Assembly: GCA_023333565.1 (NCBI GenBank)
Contig: JAJKFH010000052.1
Coordinates: 2,170,001-2,234,000, forward strand
DNA from: Puffinus mauretanicus
Taxonomy: Eukaryota > Chordata > Aves > Procellariiformes > Procellariidae
Reading direction: 5' to 3'
DNA: 64,000 bases
Below are positions 46,501-58,500 of the stretch, one piece after another. Position 1 is the first letter of the stretch; the number at the start of each line of letters is the position of its first letter. Both the position numbers and the translations under genes were made by a program. Under the pieces are notes generated by a model, which saw only the letters and a list, made by a program, of their open reading frames with translations, ran no database searches and was not told the DNA's origin.

Positions 46501-49500
46501 TTGCAAAACATTAGCGGAACTCATGACTTTGGGACTGGACTACAAGGGGTTGGAAGTGCATTGGTAAATGGACTTGAATGGGGCTTCATGGATAACTAAC
46601 TGCTTTTGAACCGAGTTGTACAAACAAGATGTTTGAGTCAAGTTGTTTGAGCGTGGCATTGGGGATCAGGAGCCTTGGCATTGGTTTGATGCTTTCTCAT
46701 GGAGTATTTGAGCGAAATGCTTCGCTGCCTGTTACTCTGTTTCCTTCTCTGCTTAGGAAAAAAAAAAGCCTTGAAACTCGCTTATTAATGTGGAAGTTCT
46801 TGAAATTAGAAAAAGCTTTTCTTCATTAAGAAATGGTTGAAGTTAGTTTGGCTGTATCCCAGATTCTTCAGCGCTGATAATTGTGCCAACAGTAAATCCC
46901 TGTGTATGAAATTCTCGAGGAGTGATCTGATGCCAGGATAAATATACACATAAATTTTGTCTTTATGTTTATATGCGCAAACAAAATTTAATTAAACTTT
47001 GTGCTATCTGAGCTGTAAGTCCTGCCCAAGCACCTCAGTCAAAGAAATCTTCCTGTATGGTTTAGTTTCTGCATGTCACAGATAGGTATGCAGACTTTAC
47101 AGTCATGCTTTCCCTTCTTCTCCATCTCTACCCTCAAAAAAGGCAGGTCGATCCCCCCTTTTAATGCCTATGGTGGACAGCTATTTGTGGCTTTTCAGTC
47201 ATAAAATGGTTGAGTACGTCTCTGTAAAATGAACTGCCTGTGGCCCCAGTGAAACTGGAGTTTGTGGGAGTAGTGATGTCAACACAGGGTTTGATCTAAA
47301 TAGTTCAGTCAAGTACATTCATGGTAAAAGTGCATAAGCCAGTTGGATCAGTTTTTAATTCTCAGTTACTGATGCAAAGAAAGAGCATGTTGTTTAAGGA
47401 TTGCACTGTCTATAAATTCCTTGCCTGTGCTCTAATTAAAACTACGATCATGTCCTATTTGTGTTATAACATGGTCCAGTTTTGCTTGTGTACCGGATGA
47501 GAGCTATCATGTTCATATTAAATAAATTATGCTGCATCCCTGTAGTTGGCATAATACGGCTATAATTAGCAGAACTGACAAGGTTTTCCCACCGGTTTAG
47601 GATGTCAATGTGGCGTGAGAGTTAAGGGTATCAAAACAGCCCTTTCTACATAGTGAAGTACCTCTTGGGAGAATGGGGCCCTGAGATAAATGTCCCCTCA
47701 TCTTGTCCTTGTCTGTATTGCTGTATCACAGTTTGTTTTACAGGTAAAATATTGGTTTTTTTCATGTAAAAATATGTTATGTCAACTGTGTCTTCTAGCC
47801 ACCAGTTTTTCACAAGATTTCTAATTATCATTGGATTTACTCCTGACCATCAAATTCAGCTGAAATTGGCCAGCAGATTCAGAAGTTGACAGAGAAAAAA
47901 AGTTTGACATAAGTAGATTGCACTGGCACAAAGCGTAGTTTCTTTTAGAAACAAAACTAAAATGTATGTGGGATGATCAAGTGTGTGCTGACACATTGCT
48001 CAGAAGTTGCCAGAACGATGGACTAGCAGGAGGTGCCACGGCTTGACTTGGACATTGCAGGTTCAGTTCCCGGTTTACTCTGTGACCCAGAGCAAGTTGA
48101 TCTCGTCTGTTTTGTACCAGTGTTTTTTTCACAACAGTTTTGTGTTCAAAGATTCGTATAGTCAGAAGACACACACAGAGTGTTCTGCATAATAATAATA
48201 TTTACTTGTTAATTCTTTTCTTTTCCAGTTCGTTTTGGAAGTGGTTAACTGCTCAGATTGCAAGAGTAACAAGAGGTTAGTGCATTCCTAATTTTATCGT
48301 GATGTGATTTCCAGCTGTGTGTAGTTATCATATAAGTGCATCAAAGTCAGGCAGAGCAGGGCATATCAAATATTTATTCCCCATCCCACCTGTCTTTGTG
48401 CTGTGAGGTCCTCCTTTGTTTTCTCCATCTGTCACGTTCTTTCTCAGTTGTAATTATTTATTTTTTTAATTTTGAAGAAAATGCATTCATTCCCTATTGG
48501 AACAACACTGAATTTTTGATACTCAGAGTTCCCTGTATTAAGAGATTCTTCTCTGTCTATGTAATGATTTTTTAAATGGAAAATGGAGACCTGAACTTTT
48601 GTATTTTCTCTGATAATTGTAAATCATGCCACTAAGTTTAGTATATTACCATAAAGTAGATACTGTCCCCTAGTTGACATGGGTGATCTGGGACCAAGAG
48701 GTTAAAGTCAGGGTGAAGTTACAGAAGATGACTGAGCCAGTCTGACAGCTCACTGCTGCCAAAAAGGGAAGGTTTTCCTTCTGTCCCCATCATTCCTTAC
48801 CAGTATTTTCCCATCCCCTCCCTTTGCTGCTCTGATTCCACTTGCTAACCTTGCAGGAAATTATCTTTTTTTGTTGGTTACAGTTCTTGATTTTGTTGAA
48901 TCAGATCAGAGGGTGGTCTGGAAAGCACCAGAGCTGGTGAGGAGTAGGCAGTGTGAGCACATAGCCAGGGTGGAGAAGGGAAGAGGTAGGTATGAATGGA
49001 GTGAGAACTTTCCCTTTGACACCGGTGGGTTGTTAGATTTGTTAAAGTCATCCTGGTGGTGACTCATCCTCAGACTTGAATGAGCTTTGAAGATTGAAGT
49101 CTTCCTAAAGCTTGATCTTTTCAGGTTAAGGATAAAGCAGGTGGCACAACAGTATGTGGAAGGAACTTGAAATTGATTGCTGCTTATGTTATACCTGTTA
49201 TGTGTGTAGAGAACTCTTAGAGAATCGTTTTTTATAAGATATTCAGTTAATCCTGTAGTTGTTCCAGAGTCTGTGGATGCTTCTCTAAGTGAAAATTTCA
49301 AAATTACTCACTTTGCCTCAGTTGAAACTTTTCATGCCATTAAGCCCAAAGGTGGCAATTCTGGCTTGAGATGCTCTTGAGCTCTTGGCATGGGAAGCTG
49401 AGATCATATTTTAAGGAGACAAACAGTACGTTCAGCTCATTCTTTTTCTCTTGCCCAAGTGTCTGCTGTTGACCACAATTGGAGGTGGGCTCGTGTGCTG

Positions 49501-52500
49501 AACAGATCTTAGGTCTTGCCTAGCCCCACCTGGCTGGCAGGCTGCTGGCCAGTACGCTGTATCTGCTCCCCAGTGGTTGGTAGATCAGCTCAGATTCCTA
49601 AAAGAATCGTAAGAAACATGAGGTCTTCTGAAAAAAATGTAAGAGAGAATGTGTCTTGCACCTGGCAAGGCCTGGGAAAAGGGTGTTTTTGACCAATTAA
49701 ATCCATCATTTGAATAGCAGTAAGTAATGCTGTGTGCAGTACCTAGCACAATGAGTCCCAGTCTTCAGATGCTGTTGAAATACAAATTTTTAATCACAGA
49801 ATGGCTGAGGTTGGAAGGGCCTCTGGAGATCATCTAGTCCAACCCCCTGCTTAAGCAGGGTCAGCTAGAGCAGGTGCCCAGGACAACCAGTCCGATTTTA
49901 AATGTCACCAATAACTAACTGACCAAAGAATAATAGTAAAACAAAAACTTTGGATTTCTAGTATGTGATTTTTTTTTTTTCTTTTAAGTGACTACTGCAG
50001 CTTTGTCTAAACTAGAAGGTTCTGCAACAGATCAGAATGACCAGCTGCTTTGATCTCATAGTCCTTGCGCAAGCAAAAAAGTCAATGATTATAGCAGAAG
50101 TAACTATTCTGGATCCTGGACTCCTATCTGGGTTCAGCCATGTGTTTTAACATTGCATTTCCAATCTGAAGTGAACCTTGCTTTGTCCTTTTCTTTGTTC
50201 TGCAGTAGCAGGTATTAACCTCAAGTTTTGGTTTTTTGCTTTCTTTTGCCCCTTACAGTGCTGAGAGCCCAATTCGTAGGAGCCATGGAAGAGTCTTCCC
50301 AACCCACTAAGCCCCTGGAGATGAACCCTCACTCTCGCTTTATTATTGGCTCTGTGTCAGAGGATAACTCAGAAGATGAGACGAGCTCCTTGGTGAAACT
50401 TGATCTGCTAGAGGAGAAAGAGAGGTCTTTGTCACCTGTATCTGTCTGCTCGGATTCCCTTTCAGATCTAGGACTTTCTAACACCCAAGATGGCCTGGCA
50501 AACCATATGAGGTATGGATAAAATAGTACTCAGATTCAGTCTTCAGTCTTTTTACCCCATCCAAAGATAATCCCAAGATTCCGGGGTTTGGCCTCAGATG
50601 TTTTTGTTGTGCCAAGACATCTTCAGGCGTTCTGTTTCAAAATGACCTCTTGTATGTTTATCTGTATCAAAACCTTCTGTTTTCCATTGGTTTTAATGAA
50701 GTATCTGTGCCTAAATTCCTTAAGCACCTTTCAGGCATCTCAGCTGTTGAGTGTTATGGTGGGCTTGCTTATACTGCCTGTCTCTTGTCCCGGCTTTCAG
50801 AAAATTGAAATACGCTGACTGAGGTCTTTAAAGTTTTCACTTGTGTATGTGTTTTAGATGGGCCGTGTTTGTTGAGAACAAGGACGTTATTTGCTTATTT
50901 TATCTTTGTATGGAATTTGCTGCTTTATATGTAGCCAAAGAATTGGCAGGACCCCTGGGTAAGGTCAAGGACTTCATGTCACTTGGAATGTTTTTTGTTT
51001 CGGATAGAGAAAATGTTGTTGATAGTTAAAGAAAAGATTGGTATCTGGCAAAGTGGTGATAAGCCAAGGCTTAATATGGTAGCTGCTGCTTGCAGCTCAG
51101 GGAGATGTTGGCCTCACAGCTGGGAGAAGGGCTGTTTCGCTCCTATTCCTAATTCTTTGTGGCTCAAATGAACTATGAAGTTGGGATTTTGAGATCATGG
51201 TGTTAATATTTGCTTGTCAAAATGCCCCTTTATTTTTACGCTGTTGTTGATTTGCATACCACTGGTAAGATGTACCCATTGGGATTTTCTCTGTTAGAGG
51301 CTAGGTATCTTGTACTTTTCAGTGTGTGTACAGATCACAGTTTCTCGGTGTCTGATCAGTCTTGCTTCACTCTTCATGTCCCCTTAATTTGTTTCCCATA
51401 TTCCAGGAGGTCTGGTGCCCAGACCTGTACGCAGTACTGTGCTTGAGGCCTTGCAAGTGCTAGGTAGAGTGAGGAGATATTGTACATGGGGAGCAGCAGT
51501 CAATGAGCAATCACCACGTTGAATATTCATAAAATTATACTAGGTGTAATATTTGCACTTGTGAATTGCAGCAGCTCATTTCAGGTTACTTTGCCACCTT
51601 GTCAAATTCCTTTAGAATTAGATTCTTGATTCCAAAGCATCTTCAGTCATTTCCAGTTTGATGGTAATCTCATAACTGATAAATTTAAACAGAAAATGTT
51701 AAACAGTGTTGGTGGCAGAATGGATCCTTACCAAAGCCCCGCTTCTTACATCCTTCCAGTTTAACAGAACAGTTGCTCACCGTCATCTGAATTTCCAACT
51801 ACCCTGCAGTTGTTTCATGTATACTTGTTCGATTTATGAAAATGTAGTTTTGGACAGTGTCAAAAGCCTTCCTAACATCCGAATTTACTGCAGCAATTGA
51901 CAGTCCACTGTTTGGAAGCCTTTTTAGCATGTAAGGAAGGAAATGCATTTTTGTTTAGGAAAGATTTGTCCTTGACATCTTCCAGCTGGATATAACTTAC
52001 TACCTTTTTGTCTGCTAGTTCCTTACAAATAGGTTTGTGACTGGTGTTTGTTCTGGTGCCTTTCAGCCTCAGGTTCTCCCAGCAGATCCTCCCAGTAGTC
52101 AGAACCAAATCTAGAACTTCCTCTTGATTTGCTCTTTCTGCCTGCTTTTTTAAAAGGAGTCATCTCATGCCAGGAACATACAGGACGGTCTGAATCATCC
52201 CAGTACAGTTTTTACCAGACAATCCCTCACTACCTTTACTTTGTTGCTTTTGAAGAAATGGTTGGTTCCAAAAAGGCTTCTGGCCTTTACTGACCAGTAG
52301 TAGATATTTATACAACCACCGAATCCTTTCATCTTGTTCTTCTCTTTTACTGGTTTCTTCGCTTGTGCAGATTAAGGAATTTTAATCTGTCCTTTCATTG
52401 GTGGTTTCCCTTCCCTCTTTAGGGAGACAGCCTTTGAAAACAAATAATAGCAGACTCTTTGGGTTGGGGCAGAAGAGGGATAGTAGTCCATACTTTACAG

Positions 52501-55500
52501 AATTGTTATGGTTATACTGATGGACATGTTTAGCCAGCTGGCAGTAATAGATAGAAAATCTAACGGAAATTTAAAGGGGACTACCTTTCCAATGACTGCC
52601 AGTTATAATAATTTGGCAGCACAAAAGGTAATTTTGAAGCAGGAAAAGATCTAGCCCTGTAACTATATATATTTTAGGAACAGAAGAAGCTGTTGGATGA
52701 ACACATAACCACTAGTGTGGAAATAGACAATAGGAAAGCAAGAAAATCAAGCAACTTCTAGGACACTGCCTGGCATCAGAGAGCTATAATGCAATAGGCG
52801 TGCAACCTTGAGCACCTCTGTTGTAACTTGCTTACTTTGGCGCTCTCTTTTGAGGGTGCTTGACTTTCAGTTAAATTGGAGAGAAATGCCAATTCAAATA
52901 AAAAAAGTTACAGCATTACAGGCTGTTTTTCTAAGATAAAGTAAGATGAATTGAAAGAGTTTTCCAGGATGGTAGTCCCTTTCATCAAAAGATTTCCCAA
53001 TAATGTTTACACATGGAGAACTGAGACAAAGACAAGTTCAACAGCTTGCCTGAAGTCACTCTGTGACAGTGAGTTAATGGAACACGGGTATTCTTGCTTC
53101 CAGCTTCCTTTTGGTAATCACAAAGGTACAACACTTTCTGAAGTGACAAAGATAAATTCATGGGGAGTTCTGTACAGTTTGACTGATGGGTCAAACAAGG
53201 TGCAGGTCCAAGGGAGCGTATCTTTTTGAAGAAGTTGCCAAAAATCCTTCCATTTGCTGGTTAGTTTCACACAGGAAATTTTGGTCAGCTAAAGATAGAG
53301 ATACCTTGTGTTTGAGGTGAGGGGCTTTGCTGCAGAGAAGTCCTTCTCAGGGAACAATTATGTCTAAAATCCAGAATTTAGTCAGCTGAAAAAGGGTTTG
53401 TGAGTGTGCCTGTACTATCCTTTTACCTCCTCATAGAGCATGTCAGGTAGTAAGTCTGTTGCTCTGATAGCAAGAGAAAAGAGATTTCTTCTTACAGCAC
53501 AGGAGAGGTGGAAAGTAGGGTTGTCAGCCATCTGATCAAGTTGTTTTTTCCTCTCATACTCTAAGTCACTGAAGTTTAGACAGTAAAACTTCCTTTCTCC
53601 TCTAAACTCCATTTCGTTCTTTGTGGAGGTTGACTGTACGACTGTCTAATCCATCCTATAATATTCAGTGCCAGTGCCTGTTTGCATCTTTTGTGCAACA
53701 GCTGTTCCAGCGCTTATCTTGACATCCCAAGCAGATTTTCACCCCTCTGAGGAGCACTATGTCAATATTAAAATGACTTTGATAATTAGAAATGCTCTTC
53801 CTAGGTCATCAGCTCTCATGGACTGTTCTGTTCGTGCTATTTTATAGCAAACAAACTCATTCTAGTAGAGGCCAAATTAACTATCTTTGTGAAAGATGCT
53901 CGAGCCTCTGATGCCATGATGGGAGTCTCATGGCAGTCATGCCTTGCATCAAATCTGGTCATCTGAGAGCCTCTTAGTAACAGGCATTGCTGCTTCTCTC
54001 TTGCTCTTAGACCCCCGTAAAAAGCGACATCACATTGCCCGTTCATGAGGCGTAGATGTTTCGGTAGGCTCTTTGGCATATGTTCAGTACCTGAGATTTG
54101 CAGGTCTCCTGTCTGAGCTGGAAAACATTGCCGAGAGCCTTATCGTCTGACAGAGTTGTGATGTCTAATCGATACATCCTGACCCAGCTGTGGGCAGTCT
54201 GTATGCTAACTCCTGTTTCTTCATGTGAGCATGCAGAGTGTGTGTGCGCTGTGCTGTTCATCTGTCACCTTATTGATCCTGTCAGGTGTTTATGCTGTTG
54301 CTAAAGACAGTCTTGCTGGGACAGGTTGTACAATATAGGGTTCCGTACCACTAGAGATCTATGAAGACCTTTGGTTGTGCCAGCTGGCTACTACTTTATA
54401 GGATTGAGAAAGCCACACTGATAATGAACTTTAAATTGGTGTGTGGTACATCAGCGCTTAACAGAAATTTTGTGTTGGAAGAGTAACCGTGCAGATTAAA
54501 ATGTTCTGGTGCTTTTCTTGCTTGTAGTTGTGCTTTATTTAAAGAATACCAGTAACAAATATAATGTAAATGCCCTCCTCACTCTGTCAGTTATAGCATC
54601 TAACGTTAAAAACAAGTGTTCTTAAAGAAAATATTCTACTTGTGTACAGTTCACATCAACAAAATTTACTCTTTGTTGCATTTTGCACTTTTAGATAACA
54701 AAACTAAGCATACCGTTTTTTCTTAATCTTTTTGCTTCCAGGCATAATGGTGTTGTCTTTGAGTGCAGAAATTTCCCATCAGCACGTCCAACTGAAGGCA
54801 GCAGTCCTGTTGTGATACAGTTTTTGCTTGTTGTGTAGTGAGCTGTTAGACAGTTGCTATGCTCCTTTTTGAAGTTTTAGTGGTACATTGAGTAACTTCT
54901 CTATAAACGCCACTTGGAAAGTACTTTGGGTCTGTTTTGTTTGTTTAATAAATTGTTCTTGACTATTGCTAAATTTAATTCCTAGCTTCAAAAATGGTAT
55001 CTTGTACCAAATTCTTGTTTGAAGTAAAATAAATCCTGCATGTCTTACGGTATTTATACATCAGGACTCTGGTTTCATAATGGGTGAATGAAGTCACCTG
55101 ACAATCCACTTGGATCAACTGAAAGCCAAAGTTTTGGAAGTAGCTCAGCTGTTACTTCTGATACTAAGCCCACAGAGACTTTAGTCTTTAGCACCTAACA
55201 GTATTTGGACTTCTCAGTAAATAGTCTCAATAAATTATTGAGATGCTTAAGAAGAACTAATCACCTATTAAAGTAATTTTGGAAGAACGCCTCAATTTTA
55301 GCCTGGACAGGAGTGTGTTGAGTACGCCCAGCTTGGCACTGCGACAGGATGCCTGCTTAGAAACTAGTCATAGAGTGATTGCACAGCGTGCTAAGAGAAA
55401 TAAAGGATCCTTTTGAGCTTGTTTGGAATTTAAAAAAAATTCCTTTCCAGTCCAACTGTTTGCGGTTAGGAGGTTACACTATAGAGCATTGATCTTGTAA

Positions 55501-58500
55501 AATTATAAGTGCCGCTGTAATTTTATGCACAAATGTGTGCACGGAAGTACAAATACGCTTTAGTGTCTGCAAGGCTGATGCTTTCACTGCCGTGTCCAAG
55601 ACTGGCCCAGCTGCATCAGAAAGGATTTTTCCGTTGCTGAACTGAGTCCTTCCCGTTCCAGGCTTTCTGCATACTCCTGGCTGGAGTTGAAGGCTCCTCC
55701 TCTTGCTCTGCTGTCTGTGTTATCAGTTGCCATGGTGCTGCTGAGGTTTTTGTGTAGGGTGACTTGCATGGGTTTGCATCTCGCAGACCAGAAGGCCGTT
55801 AATGAAACTGGAATTGCATGCTGCTTGCTGAGACGTTTTCCTTTGCATATGATCAATTGCTGTTGGCTCAGCAGATAGGGGAGAGTGATACTGTTGCATG
55901 TTTTTGCAAGTTAGTGAAATAAAGCTGTGCATCTTCAAGGAACCCTTGCCAAAACAAAGGATTTTGTTCCCTTTTGTTACCACTGCCAGTGAGTGACGTT
56001 GTGATTTATATTTTGAACTTCATCCACCTGGAGTGAAAAGCTGAATTTCCTCCTGTATCTGTTGAAAAAGAGGAAGCTTGTGGTGTGTTTTGGATTCCTA
56101 GCTGTTTCTGGTTATACTGATAAACTGTGAATTATAACTTTTTTTTCTTCTCTGAAAGCTACTCTGTTTAGCGAACAAATACATTTTAAAGGACTTTTCA
56201 TTTGCATACCTCTCAAAAGTAGCATGCTTCTTATTTTGGTGTAACGTATATTTTACTCCCTTTGACCTCAGTTAACATGGGAAATGTCATCTCTAAATTT
56301 AGTAATTTGTAGGGAGATTTTGCACAGATTAGTTGGCTGAGATACCACAGTGGTGACACTGTCTCCTACTTGCTTACTTATCTGATATTTCTAATTGCAA
56401 AGATAATGAAGTATACTTTGTCCCTATCAGAATACTTTAGGGCCCCCTCCTGTATTTTGCTGAATGCACTCGCTTTTCACCCAGATTAGGACATGTAGCA
56501 AAGGCATTTAAAGACAAGTGCTTTTGCAGAGTCCCGTCACAGTGCTTGTATCTTCAGTGGCTGCAGGAGAAGCTGTCAATGAATGTAGGCTTGCAACAAA
56601 TCTGGGAAAAGAGGAAGTGTCATTAAACCTAATTTAGGTTGGGAAAGCAAAAAATCTCCAGGCTATGGAATAACTTGGATCTCTTGACTCCATATTGTAA
56701 CTCTCTCCGTAAGACTAGTAGCTGAAGTGGGCTGCATCGTGCTTTCTGTGTAGGATTTTCTTACACTAAGCAAAACTTCTTTCAGTGATAAATTTTATGC
56801 AAAACTCCTCCACCTACCCCCTTAATTCTGGTTGTTAAAAAAGAGGCATTCTCTTGTTCATGCAGATCAGACCTGTTCAACACTTGAACTTTATCAAAGA
56901 GCACTGGGAAGGCCCCTTGCCAAAGACTTCAGTTGTGCTCTCTTCTGAGTTGCAGAACTGTCTTCTACTGTTGTTGCTATTAACTTTTATCTTGGTGGCA
57001 GGGCTTGACCTGGAGAGTGCTAGGCCATTGCTCCAGGAACATGTGGAATTTTGTACTTCATGAGGATGTAAAAGTAAAGATCTTTCAGTACTTTGTGGTT
57101 TTAGGAACTAGAGTACGGATATCAATTCAATTTAAATTTGGCTATTTATTTGGATTGACATTTGGATTTACTGGGTATTTTTGAGGGTTGAAAATTTGGT
57201 GCCATGGGTCTAAGCGGGAAGATGAAGAAATGGGTTCTGAAAGATAAATTTGAAAGAGAAGGAAGGGACTTGGAGCATGCAGGAGGCTAGAGGCTTGACG
57301 AGCATAAGACTCATAAAGTTGAGTGCAGAATACCTTGGAAGGAAGAGCCAGAGGAAATGGGTCACAGGGTATGTTGAAAAGCCTCAAGAGTGAAGCGGTT
57401 TTGATCATAGTACATGAGCGTGTGTGATCCAGAGGAGCTCAGTGAGCTTTAAATCATCACATTCCCTCCCGCAATAACAGCTGTGATGTTGCTTTGGAAC
57501 TTGCAAGGAACACCAGTGATTTGGTGTGTGCATCTGTGGGTATGGTCCAGTTTAAAATGCATACGGCACGGCAGATAAGAAGCCAGATATGTGGTTTAGG
57601 AAAAGAAACTATCTGAAAAACAAGCGTCTCGGCATTTAAAATCTGCATCCATTGCAGCTGTTGGTACTTGGTTATTTGAGAGGAATCCTAGCAGCTTGTG
57701 CCAGTTTGGGCTCTGTAGTTTGAGAACCAAAGTTACTGCTTTAGGCTAAAGACCTGCCTTGATGCCTGTTCAAAATCTGTGCTAGCATGGAAGTGAAGTT
57801 ATTTAGCCAGGGAGTAGGGAGAGGGCTGTTTTTGTTTTTTGTGCTGCATCCTTTATTTAATTTCCTGAAATCCTTATGCTCAATCCTTTGTCAGAGCTGA
57901 GTCGAGTTTTCTTTTTTTTTTTTTTTTTTGATTTATAGGTTGAAGCACTGATTTCCGGCAGTGTCTGCATTCAAGCCAACTGTTCTGTCTCTTTAAAATT
58001 ACAGGCAAAAACTGTCTTTGAATAAGTCCAGATTGCTGCCTCCCAGTGCCTATTACCTGAGACATAGTGAACCATTTACTCCAGCTGCAGAATTCTGCAT
58101 TGCTTGCTGGACTACATATATGCTTGCTCTTTCTGTCTGCCTTTTTGTGAAATAGGTTGCAGGGGCAGATCTAAAACTGGAGCAGATCTTACGGATGCTT
58201 CAACTGGCTTGAGTCTTACCACCCAGATCAGATACATGTTCACATCAGCACTTACATATTTACAAAACATAAAGCCCAAATTGATGATGAGAGCTGCCCT
58301 CTCTCCACACCCTTTACAGGCCTAATCCGGACGGGAAAAAAAAAATCCTTTCTCAGGGGGTGCGTGTGTGTGTGTGCTGCAGTCTCCTTAAGGCTGCCTT
58401 TCAAACAAGCCAGCTAATGCATCACTGCCTTTGGAATAAACTGCCACGTCACTGATAGCACTTGGCATGTTACAGTGCTGGGATCAATGCAGGCTCCTAG

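Noticed and set aside
53410..54080. Minus-strand open frames at 53415-53612 and 53837-54079 in the ACACA intron
   Set aside because: Could be remnants of an old transposable element, but I could not match them to any family, so they are not reported as a repeat.
54742..54840. Exon-like block in the ACACA intron after a good acceptor (TTTTGCTTCCAG)
   Set aside because: The frame ends at a stop with no donor, has no similarity to ACACA, and would truncate the protein. Probably a chance acceptor.
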